Source of the DNA: SG8-30 sp963695155
GTDB taxonomy: Bacteria; Pseudomonadota; Gammaproteobacteria; Steroidobacterales; Steroidobacteraceae
Length of the DNA stretch: 64,000 nucleotides
Assembly: GCA_963695155.1 (NCBI GenBank)
Contig: CAVOGD010000006.1
Location: 124,001 to 188,000 of the forward strand
Direction of reading: 5' to 3'
A program made the position numbers and the translations under genes. Below the pieces are notes generated by a model. The model was not told the origin of the DNA, made no database searches, and was given only the letters and a program-made list of their open reading frames with translations. How positions within the stretch are numbered: the first letter of the stretch is position 1; every line of letters begins with the position of its first letter. Positions 50,833-59,200 of this stretch are shown in pieces.

Positions 50833-51906
50833 CTAGAGAGAGAAATCATCGTCCGGCATTTCGTGGCCTTTCCGTCTGCCCGGAACGGCCTCCGTGTCCA
50901 TTCCCTGGCCCATGCCCATATCCATGCCCTTAGCCGCCTGTTGCGCGCGGTAATCAAGCCATTGCTCGCGCGCAGCCTCGCGCATCTGTTCGTTCGTTTG
51001 CTGAGGCTCGCCATCCCATCGCATGCCTGCCCCCTGGCTCTGGCCGGTGTCGCGGGCCATGAGCGCAGCCCGGATGTCGGTCGACAATTCAATGATCGAG
51101 CGATTGACTTGCTCGATCTCGCGCTGCAGCCGGCCGAGTTCGGCGGCGCGTTCGAGCCGCGCCTGCACCTCCGCCTCGATCCGCCGGCCTACGTCGGTGT
51201 CCATACCCCGGCGCTGCATGCCGCTGACGGCCGGTCCCAGGTGGGTGGTGGGTTGCCGGTCGATTCCCTGGGCCTCAAGGCTGCGGTGATCGACCCGGGC
51301 GTCGTAGCCGAGCACCTGGAGCTTCTCGTTGGCCAGGACCGCCCAGCGCTCGCGGATCCCGGCCACCTCCTCCTTTGCCGCCCCCAGCCCCCGTTTCGCG
51401 CGGTCTGTGTCCGCCCACTCGATTGCGGTCTTAGCGCCCAGGCCGCTCGCCTCGACCTGGCGGGTCGTGGTCAGGATGTGGGCGTGGAAGTTCCGCTCGT
51501 CTCCTTCCCGGTGCGGCCTGTGCACCGCGAAGTCGACCGCGCAGCCGAACCGGTTCGCGATCTCCCGGCTGAACTCCCGCGTGAGCTCCACCCGCTGCGT
51601 CCTGGTCAGTTCCTGCGGCAGCGCGACCTCGTATTCCCGCGCCACCCGTGCGTCCTTGCGCCTCTCGGCGATCTCGGCCGCGTTCCACAACTGCTGCCGG
51701 TCCCGCGCCCAGTTGATGTCGCGTTTCGCGGCCTCCGTCGGCAGCACGATCTCGGCATGCTCGACGCCGCACTTGCGCGTGTAGTCGAATACCTGACCCG
51801 TCGTATGGTCCAGGATCCGCTCGGCCGCGCGGTAGGCCGCGGCAGCGGTCGCACTGCGACCGGCCCCGCGCGATACCGGCTTGACGGACAGGTGGTAGAT
51901 GGCCAC
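50833..51906 (-). CDS. MobA/MobL-family relaxase (MOBQ)
   Basis: 357 aa transfer-initiation nuclease. It begins AIYHLSVKPVSRGAGRSATAAAAYRA, the MobA/MobL N-terminus with the catalytic-Tyr region, and has the HUH-type histidine cluster NFHAHIL in mid-protein, then a coiled-coil Glu/Arg region. Shorter than large MobA proteins and without a primase domain, like RSF1010-type relaxases of small elements. I chose GTG at 51906 to match the family start. An oriT-like hairpin is 170 bp upstream. Confidence 0.92.
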   Translation of the reverse strand: MAIYHLSVKPVSRGAGRSATAAAAYRAAERILDHTTGQVFDYTRKCGVEHAEIVLPTEAAKRDINWARDRQQLWNAAEIAERRKDARVAREYEVALPQELTRTQRVELTREFSREIANRFGCAVDFAVHRPHREGDERNFHAHILTTTRQVEASGLGAKTAIEWADTDRAKRGLGAAKEEVAGIRERWAVLANEKLQVLGYDARVDHRSLEAQGIDRQPTTHLGPAVSGMQRRGMDTDVGRRIEAEVQARLERAAELGRLQREIEQVNRSIIELSTDIRAALMARDTGQSQGAGMRWDGEPQQTNEQMREAAREQWLDYRAQQAAKGMDMGMGQGMDTEAVPGRRKGHEMPDDDFSL

Positions 51907-52049
51907 GACGACACGCGCTCCTCGCTCTGCTCTGCGCTCTTCGGCACCGGGGACCCGGACCGCCAGCGGCGGGCCGTAGCACCCGGTCCCTCCCTCTCCC
52001 GCCGCGCCGCATTCGACACGGTCGAATTCAGCGCGGCCACAGCGGGGGT

Positions 52050-52082
52050 CCCGGGGGCAAGGCGGTAACGCCGGCCCCCGGG
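52050..52082. repeat. Long GC hairpin beside oriT
   Basis: CCCGGGGGC (52050-52058) and GCCCCCGGG (52074-52082) enclose a second stem GGCG/CGCC. Perfect 9-bp outer arms. It abuts the oriT hairpin and may be an accessory oriT structure or a terminator. Confidence 0.6.
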
Positions 52083-52118
52083 CGCACTGAGTCGCGCAGC
52101 GACTCGTAAGTGCGCCCT
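52080..52118 (+). other. Origin of transfer (oriT) of MOBQ type with nic site
   Basis: Nested perfect inverted repeats GGGCGCACT...AGTGCGCCC (52080-52088/52109-52117) and GAGTCGC...GCGACTC (52089-52095/52099-52105). The right arm carries TAAGTGCGCCCT, the nic-region consensus of RSF1010/MOBQ plasmids, with predicted cleavage between 52114 and 52115. It lies upstream of the relaxase gene, where such oriT sites normally are. The rest of 51907-52418 contains no gene but two further short hairpins. Confidence 0.8.
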
Positions 52119-52418
52119 TCGCTTGCGCTGCCGGGGACTGTACGCGCCGCTTCAACGAACAGCGACGCCCATTACTTGCACTTTCACTCAGAAACGGAGC
52201 GATGGTCTCGCCAACCGAGACTAAGTCCCAAGCGTCGTAGCCAATAGGCGCTACGGTGGCTGTGGCTGAAGCATGTGCACGGCGCCGAGGCGACTGTGCA
52301 GCCCACTAGCTACACGGTAAGCGTGGAGCCTCTCACTGCCTCACCTCAAGTCAAGGTGTCATCCGAAACGGGGCAAGGCCAGAATCCTGCTCGGGCCAGT
52401 CAGTGGAAGGCCAAGCAT

Positions 52419-52724
52419 TCAGCGCATGCTGATCCAGCCTAGGCTAGAAAGGAGGAACAGAGATAGAATCAAAAGGACGCTTGGGTAGTTGACGCACAGC
52501 GCGACAATTCCTAAGCGTCTGCATACTGGCAGAGCTGGCCGCGAACCCATGCGCAGCGCCAGGTGCGCGAGCAATACGCCAAACGGCGGCGCCCAGATTC
52601 GAATATCTGGCCCAAGGTCGATGACCCAATCAATAAGGCCGGCAATGCCAATGAGCACCGCAAGAGCAGAAGCTGTGCACCACAACTTGGTGCTTGCAGA
52701 CTCACGCTTGCCAAACTGACCCAT
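52419..52724 (-). CDS. Putative immunity protein, membrane (orphan Rhs tip at 52.7 kb)
   Basis: 101 aa, start MGQFGKRESAS chosen over a longer frame that overlaps the tip gene. Three hydrophobic segments (about 16-31, 42-58, 73-95). Starts 5 bp after the upstream Rhs tip stop. Inferred immunity by position; a membrane location suits a phospholipase-type tip. Confidence 0.6.
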   Translation of the reverse strand: MGQFGKRESASTKLWCTASALAVLIGIAGLIDWVIDLGPDIRIWAPPFGVLLAHLALRMGSRPALPVCRRLGIVALCVNYPSVLLILSLFLLSSLGWISMR

Positions 52725-52729
52725 CGAAA

Positions 52730-54106
52730 CTACTTGGACAATCGCGTGCCCGTGACGCAGGGGTCCGTTGGCACGGTGCAATCGACAACTAAATGGCTCA
52801 CATTGACTGGTGGTGTCTGACCCCCGCGTTCATGTGGTAGTCGAAGTTGTTTCGTTCCGAAAATACTGCGCCAATAGTTCCTTAGTTCCCGATCGGATCT
52901 TTCGCGGATCTCTGGCGTGATGTCGTTCTCACCCTCGAGTGAAATCGGGTCCCACCACCCATGCCGCTCTTGTATGCCTTGCAGGACTGCCGTGCCCATT
53001 GTGCGAGGCCAAAGAACGGGATCGCCGTTGGGACTCGTGTGCAAGGGCGAGTAGCGATCAGTGATGGCATGGGCGCCCCGAGTGAAGGCACGCAATGCGC
53101 CATACGGGTCACCATTTGCCAGCAAGTCTCTGGCAATGCGACCTTGCGCGGCAATGAATCCCTGCACTGCCCGGCGATTCTGGGAGGGCGAATACTCTTG
53201 CCAACCCATGGCATGTGCATGATTGAAATGGTAACCCTGCGTATTGGTGTCCCAGTATGCGCTGTAGCGCTGAATGTAGAAAATTGTTGAGGACGATGCG
53301 TTACCAGATAGCGCGCTGGCATAGAGACTGCTGTGTGCTGGTTCGCTCCACAGGCCGTTCGAATCCTTGCTGGCGAGAGGGTCGTTGCCTACGTAGGAGT
53401 AGAGTTGGACATCATCCCCATACCCCACCGGATCGGTCTGCAGGAACCTGCCGAGGACCGGATCATAGACCCTGGCCTTGTAGTGGTAGAGGGAAGCCTC
53501 GGGCAAGGCGATCTGGCCGGTATAGCGGAACCGGCTCAGGCTGGTGCCCCAGCTGTGCGGCTCGCCATAGGGCCCATAGCTGTAGATCGTCCCCGCCCCG
53601 GAATTGTTGCTCGTCGCCATGATCGAGCCGCGCTCATCGGCATGCAGGAAGTTTCGCGTGGTCAGGCCCGATCCCTCATACCAGACCAGCGGCTCATCGA
53701 TCCCCGGGCCATGGGCATAGCGGCGCAGCAGGGTGCCGGAGCCGTTGTATTCGGCGACCAGCCGGTCGCCGTCATAGAGGAACTGGATGATCGTGGTCCC
53801 GGATGTGCTTTGGCGCAGGCGTCCGAGCGGATCGTAGGTGAGAGAAATGCCCGGCCCGCCGCCGGTGACGCTCAGCAGGCGATTCTCGACGTCATAGGCC
53901 ATGGTGCGGGTGCCATCGCCGGTAAGGTTGCCGTTGGCATCGTGGCTGTAGTTGACCCCGGCGACCGAGGCATAGCGGTTGAGGCCGTCCGGGACGTAGG
54001 CGCGGTTGACTGTCTGGGCGGTCCAGTCGTAGAGCGCATTGGCGTGGCTGCGGCTCATGAGCTGGCCGGCGGCATCGCTTTTGCGCAACGCAGTGACGTG
54101 ATTCAT
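52730..54106 (-). CDS. Orphan Rhs core with phospholipase-like tip
   Basis: 458 aa. Residues about 14-250 are Rhs core (AYVPDGLNRYASVAG, YDPLGRLRQSTSG, YHYKARVYDPVLGRFLQTDPVGY). The tip after SKDSNGLW has FNHAHAMGW and GAHAITDRYSPLH, a histidine/aspartate pattern like the HAIxDxxSPxH motif of zinc-dependent phospholipase C-like domains found on Rhs proteins. The start ATG equals the internal Met of DPMNRVT in the neighbouring Rhs; upstream the homologous frame has TGA in place of Trp. About 53 codons between that point and AAGQLMSRSH are deleted relative to the neighbour. No signal peptide. Confidence 0.72.
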   Translation of the reverse strand: MNHVTALRKSDAAGQLMSRSHANALYDWTAQTVNRAYVPDGLNRYASVAGVNYSHDANGNLTGDGTRTMAYDVENRLLSVTGGGPGISLTYDPLGRLRQSTSGTTIIQFLYDGDRLVAEYNGSGTLLRRYAHGPGIDEPLVWYEGSGLTTRNFLHADERGSIMATSNNSGAGTIYSYGPYGEPHSWGTSLSRFRYTGQIALPEASLYHYKARVYDPVLGRFLQTDPVGYGDDVQLYSYVGNDPLASKDSNGLWSEPAHSSLYASALSGNASSSTIFYIQRYSAYWDTNTQGYHFNHAHAMGWQEYSPSQNRRAVQGFIAAQGRIARDLLANGDPYGALRAFTRGAHAITDRYSPLHTSPNGDPVLWPRTMGTAVLQGIQERHGWWDPISLEGENDITPEIRERSDRELRNYWRSIFGTKQLRLPHERGGQTPPVNVSHLVVDCTVPTDPCVTGTRLSK

Positions 54107-54180
54107 CGAGTCGCAGCCTTGCTGGATGAAGCTGGCATCGGATCAAGCCAAGTTGGTGCGGATTTCAGCGCAACGGATCG

Positions 54181-54921
54181 CTAGCCAGATCCTTGTAGCT
54201 GATCGCGATCAAGATTCAAGGCTTTGAATGTTACATCCTCTCTCGCCCTGATCCACTTGCCACGCTCTTCGGGCGATGAAGAAAGAACCTGCGCAATTTG
54301 TTCGAGCTCCCGCTTGAAATCCGCTAGGCCGGGTTGCTTCAGTTGTTCCGCCAGACTACTTGCCTTTAGCTGTGACAGCACTTCGTCAACCTTGGCGCTT
54401 GTTTCCGCAATTCGACCGCAAGCCAATCCCATTAAGCAGAACTTGATCATCTCCTGAAGCTGCGACGAGTACCAAACCGGCGGATGCCAATGATCCGCTG
54501 GCTGAGGCACTTCAGTGTGTTCCATCAGTTGACTCGGTGTTTCGCGCGCTGCCAGCCAGGGCCTGTAGCCCACTTCGTATACTCCACGGACAGCTTCCAC
54601 GAAATCGCCGCCAATGCCGCCGCGGCCTTTGAATGGCTTCCCATCCACGAGGGTGCCCGTCCTGCTATCCCACCACAGATGGTCGAGCTTCCCAGCGTTC
54701 GACAGGATAAACGACCGGACAGCAAGAACAGGGAGAAACGCAAACAAGCTGATGCGCCACAAGTAGCCTTGTGGTGAGCCTTCGATTGCTAATCCTTGCA
54801 GAACTCCTTGATACGGTATGCGAAGCAAATATACATCCCGTAACAACCTAAGTTCCGAGAACTGGCGCATCAATGCTCGTGCAAGCTGGCGCTTGGTAGA
54901 GACTCTGGATCCACCGCTCAT
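54181..54921 (-). CDS. Putative immunity protein for the nuclease-like Rhs tip
   Basis: 246 aa, mostly soluble, with one hydrophobic segment (about 55-73) and a helical charged C-terminus. Begins 22 bp after the tip gene. No recognised domain. Cytoplasmic placement would suit protection against a nuclease; assigned from position. Confidence 0.6.
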   Translation of the reverse strand: MSGGSRVSTKRQLARALMRQFSELRLLRDVYLLRIPYQGVLQGLAIEGSPQGYLWRISLFAFLPVLAVRSFILSNAGKLDHLWWDSRTGTLVDGKPFKGRGGIGGDFVEAVRGVYEVGYRPWLAARETPSQLMEHTEVPQPADHWHPPVWYSSQLQEMIKFCLMGLACGRIAETSAKVDEVLSQLKASSLAEQLKQPGLADFKRELEQIAQVLSSSPEERGKWIRAREDVTFKALNLDRDQLQGSG

Positions 54922-54943
54922 AGGCCCGCGTTTCCGTCCGTTA

Positions 54944-56191
54944 TCATTTGACCCTGATCTCGATCAGCGACTTCGCGCGGACTTCTTCCTGATATCCACG
55001 TACTTGGCCTTTCGACATTGGCGTCTCCCCGGTCTTGACTTCAATTCCAATCCTACCGGTCTCGGGTGAGTCCACCTCAGCGTCGGCGCGACGGGATCCG
55101 GACGTACCATAGTTTTCTCTCTCGCCGCCTTTCCGAGAGACCTGTGCGCGAACCTTGTCATCGCCGAGTTCGGATACTGCTCTCTTGGTGCCAGCGTCCG
55201 CTGCATTGCCAACTGCCTGTGGGCTTACTCCAGGCCGGCGCGCTGCCTGCGCGGCTTCGTCGGCGCCCTTTGCGAGCTTCGCGAGAATTTTTCCTAGGTC
55301 TTTGGCGCGTTCAAGTGTCTTGGCGGGATTCAGTGCGCCAGCAGCGGCTTCCTTCAAGATCGCGGCCGGATTGACTGTCCCTGTGCTCGCATACTGCACC
55401 GCGGCCTCAAGCAGTACGTCTGCTCCAAACTTTATGATGAAGTTGACAGCTTGGCCTGTCGGATCGTTTCCTCCGATTGGGTCATTGTGGACGTACGCAT
55501 AAAGATTGACGTCATCCTTATACCCCACCGGATCGGTCTGCAGGAACCGGCCGAGCACCGGGTCATAGACCCTGGCCTTGTAGTGGTAGAGCGACGCTTC
55601 GGGCAGCGCGATCTGCCCGGTGTACTTGAACCGGCTTCCCGTCCAGGCATTCGGCTCCCCATATGGCCCATAGCTGTAAATGGTCCCCACGCCCGAGTTG
55701 TTGCTGCTCGCCACGATCGAGCCGCGCTCATCGGCATGCAGGAAATTCCGCGTCGTGAGGCCTGATCCCTCATACCACACCACCGGCTCGTCGATCCCCG
55801 GGCCATGGGCATAGCGGCGAAGTAAGGTCCCGGTTCCTGAATACTCCGCCACCAGCCGGTCGCCGTCATACAGGAACTGAATAACGGTGCTGCCGGATGT
55901 GCTCTGGCGCAGGCGCCCGAGCGGATCATAGGTGAGGGCCAGCCCCGGGCCGCCGCCCGTGACGCTCAGCAGGCGGTTCTCGACGTCATAGGCCATCGTT
56001 CGGGTGCCATCGCCGATCAGGTTGCCATTCTGGTCATGGCTGAAATTGACCCCCGCCACCGAGGCGTAGCGGTTGAGGCCGTCCGGGACATAGGCCCGGG
56101 TCAGGCTGGGCGCGGTCCAGTTGTAGGCGGTATTGGCGTGGCTGCGGCTCATCAGCTGGCCGGCGGTGGTATAGCCGAAGCCGAAGGTCAC
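54944..56191 (-). CDS. Rhs C-terminal part with PD-(D/E)XK-like nuclease tip
   Basis: 415 aa, GTG start. The first 245 residues are Rhs core, closely similar to the orphan at 52.7 kb (both have NRYASVAGVN, RYAHGPGIDEP, ARVYDPVLGRFLQTDPVGY). After DPTGQ comes an Ala/Lys-rich helical linker and an 80-residue tip with RADAEVD, then IGIEVKTGE about 12 residues later: the Asp...ExK arrangement of restriction-endonuclease-fold nucleases. It should be the C-terminus of the 1741-aa Rhs protein upstream but is separated by two indels at 56260 and 56221. Confidence 0.75.
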   Translation of the reverse strand: MTFGFGYTTAGQLMSRSHANTAYNWTAPSLTRAYVPDGLNRYASVAGVNFSHDQNGNLIGDGTRTMAYDVENRLLSVTGGGPGLALTYDPLGRLRQSTSGSTVIQFLYDGDRLVAEYSGTGTLLRRYAHGPGIDEPVVWYEGSGLTTRNFLHADERGSIVASSNNSGVGTIYSYGPYGEPNAWTGSRFKYTGQIALPEASLYHYKARVYDPVLGRFLQTDPVGYKDDVNLYAYVHNDPIGGNDPTGQAVNFIIKFGADVLLEAAVQYASTGTVNPAAILKEAAAGALNPAKTLERAKDLGKILAKLAKGADEAAQAARRPGVSPQAVGNAADAGTKRAVSELGDDKVRAQVSRKGGERENYGTSGSRRADAEVDSPETGRIGIEVKTGETPMSKGQVRGYQEEVRAKSLIEIRVK

Positions 56192-56227
56192 GTCATGCGG
56201 GGTGCTGGCGAGGTTCTGCGTTCAGGC

Positions 56228-59200
56228 TCAGGAGCCTTGAGGCCCAGTCGTAGGACAGCGCACGTTCGCGGCATTGCCGCGGGTGATGCCGGTGCGGCGC
56301 GAGAGCGGGTCATAGGCATAGATCGCGAGCACCCCAATCCCGGAGCTCGCGCCGTTCTCGCGCACCTTAGTTACGCGGTTCATCGGATCGTAGTCGTACT
56401 GGACGAAGTTTGCATCGGGCCAGGTCAGTTTCGTGCGATTGTTCGTCAGGTCATAGTCGAACGTCAGAGTGCGGCCGAAGCTGACCTCAGTCTTGAGACG
56501 CCTCGCGACGTCGTACGTGTAGTCGATGCCCTCGCCGCTTGCGCTGACGAGGCGTGCAAATTCTGGTCTGCCGGCCAGGTCGTACTTTCGGTGGACTTCA
56601 GTTGCACCGCCGTTTGGGTAGTAAGTGCGCTTCAGGCGATTGAGCGGGTCGAACTCGAATCTTATCTCGCGGCCGTCGCGCTTCACCAGCAGCTCGCGAT
56701 TGCCGTTCGGATCGTACTCGTAGCGCTCAAAATCCGTGGCACTTGAGCTGCCCGCACCCGATGTGGTCACCGGGAATCTCAACTTGCTCAGCCGGTCAAA
56801 GCCGTCATATTCCAGCGTCGAAAGATTGTTGTTCGCATCCTTGATCGTGATGCGCTGACCATTCGGCGAGTACGCATACTCCGCATAGCGCGCGGGGCCC
56901 GCGCCGGTAAACGTCGCAGGATCAAATGTGCAGTTCGCGGGTGCCGTGCCGCCTCCCCAGCCGCGCCACTCGCACAGCGTCTCGGCCGCCAGGTTGTAGC
57001 GGAATGCTATGCGACGGCCCACCGGGTCGGTGATGATCAGCGGCCGGTCCACGGGATCATAGGCGGTCGAGGTGGTCTCGCCGGCCCCATTCTTCTCGGT
57101 TGCGACCTTGCTGGTCGGTGTGAAGGTGCGCTCCGCGACCATCTGCCAGGCCGACACGGTGGTTGCGCCGGCAAAGGCCGTACCGGCCTCGTCCTTCCAG
57201 GCCCGGCCATTCAGGTCATGACTCGTGCGCTCTGCCGCGACCAGCGCCGCGCCGATGCCGCCGTTGTGATAGCGCGTCTGCGTGCGGCGGCGCATGGTGT
57301 CGTATTGATGCTCCACGACGTTCGCGCGCGCATCGGTGGTAGCAGTCAGGTTGCCGATCGCGTCGAAAGCGAAGTTGGTGGTCGCCGCAGCAGACGTTCC
57401 GGTCGCAGTCGTGGTGGAGAGCCGGTCGCCGCTCGTCGCGTGATACGTGTGCGAAGTCCGCAGGTCGGTCGGGTCATCCGCGGTCAGGACCTGGCCGCGG
57501 TTGTTGTACGTGAACTCATACTCGGGTCGCGGCGTTGTGCCGACCGGTGCAGGCCGAATCGCTTTCTTCAGCAGCGATTTGCCGTTGCCGGTTTCAAAGT
57601 ACTCGAAGTCGGTCTGGAAGGTCTTCGCGTCCTTGATCCAGAGCGGCTTGTTCCAGTTCGTGTGCCAGCCCGCTTCGATCTTGAGTGCCGCCGGATTGCA
57701 GGGCTCGGTGCTGCAACCCTTGGGCAGTTGCCTGAGTTCGACCGTGTTGTCGCGGGCGTCGTACGCAAAGCGGGTACGGTTGTCCTCGGGCCACAACCGC
57801 TCGGTCACTCGACCGCGCCCGTCGTGGGCGGTCCGGACGACGCGGCCAATTTCATCCGTGTGCTTGACCGCGCGGCCTTCCGTGTCGAAGTCCACCACGT
57901 AACTCCCGCCCGCTGGATCCTCGCGCTCGGCGCGCGCGCCGGGCGCGAGGTAGAACTTGTACGGGCCGCGCTGGCTCGGTTGCTGGACCGCGACCGCGTC
58001 CTTTGCTTCCTTCACGCGGCTGGTGGCGTCGTACGTGTACTCGAGTGCCGCCTGCGATGTGTTGACAGGCTCGTAGAGCTTGATCAGCCGTTTGAAGGGC
58101 GTAGGCCGCGTGGAATCCGAAACTGGAATCTCCGCCTGCTGCTCGAACTTCCACTGCCCGCTGGTCAGGTCGGTCCAAACACCGCTCGCATTGAACGTCA
58201 TGCTGCGGTTCTGCGAGTCCGTCACGCCATAAGACAGCAGATCGACGAAACGCCCGGTGGAATTGGTAGCGCGCGTGACGCGGTCGCCGTAGGTCTGGAA
58301 CGTGATCACTGGCCCATAAGGGAAGGTCCAGTTCGTGACCCGGTAGCCCATGATGCGCTCGCAGGCTGGGATGGTCCCACCCGGGCCGACGTACAGGCCG
58401 GTTCCGTAGCGCGACTCATACCAGTCGAATGTCATCACATCGCCGCCCGGATAAGTCAACGCAAAGCTGACGTTATCGCCCTCCCAGCCGCGGCTGATCG
58501 CCTCGGGGTTGCCGCTCGGCGGGCTGCCGGTCGTGGTGCAGATGTCCTTGACCTTGGCCCGGCTGCCGGTCTGCACGAGACTGTGCGCCCCGCGGCCCGG
58601 CGGCGGCATGAACATGCCGTCGGCGAGGCGCACAAACTGCATGGCATCCAGGCCGCGGCGCGCGGTCGCAACATTCGCAGGCAGCGCCGCGAGCCACCAG
58701 TCGAGCGCCAGCATCGAGGCAACGTCGCGGGCAGGTGCGGCAGTACCGGACTGAATGTCGAGCGCTGCCTTGAGTGCGGCAATGGCGCGGGTCGCGGCCA
58801 GCGGCGAACTCTCGCCCAGGGACTCGAGTGCGCTCGATGAAAGCGTGAACTGGATGTCCCAGTTGTTGGTCCAGCCGCGCACGGTCCAGTCCGGCGCACG
58901 CGGATTCAGGCCGAAGGTCTGCGTTTCATCGGTGCCGCCGCGATAGATGAACTGCGCGGTCAGCGAATTCGGGAACTCGCCCGAGCCAATCTCAAGGGAG
59001 GGGGTCGCTGCAGAGGGTTGGCCCGTCTTCACGTCCACGCCGAGCGCCGAGGAGCGGTCCACGAACTTGTCTTTCAGCACATCGGCCGCTTCGGCCGGAT
59101 CCCAGGTCTGCTCGCGGCCGGGATCCCCGGCCACGCCGCCACCTTTGTTCGTGTGGTAGAGGTTGGTAACGATGTGGGCAACTTCCGCGACCTCGCCGCC

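Noticed and set aside
52119..52418. Integron attC-like sites suggested by short inverted repeats
   Set aside because: The repeats are only 6 bp, without conserved R and L boxes, and there is no integron integrase.
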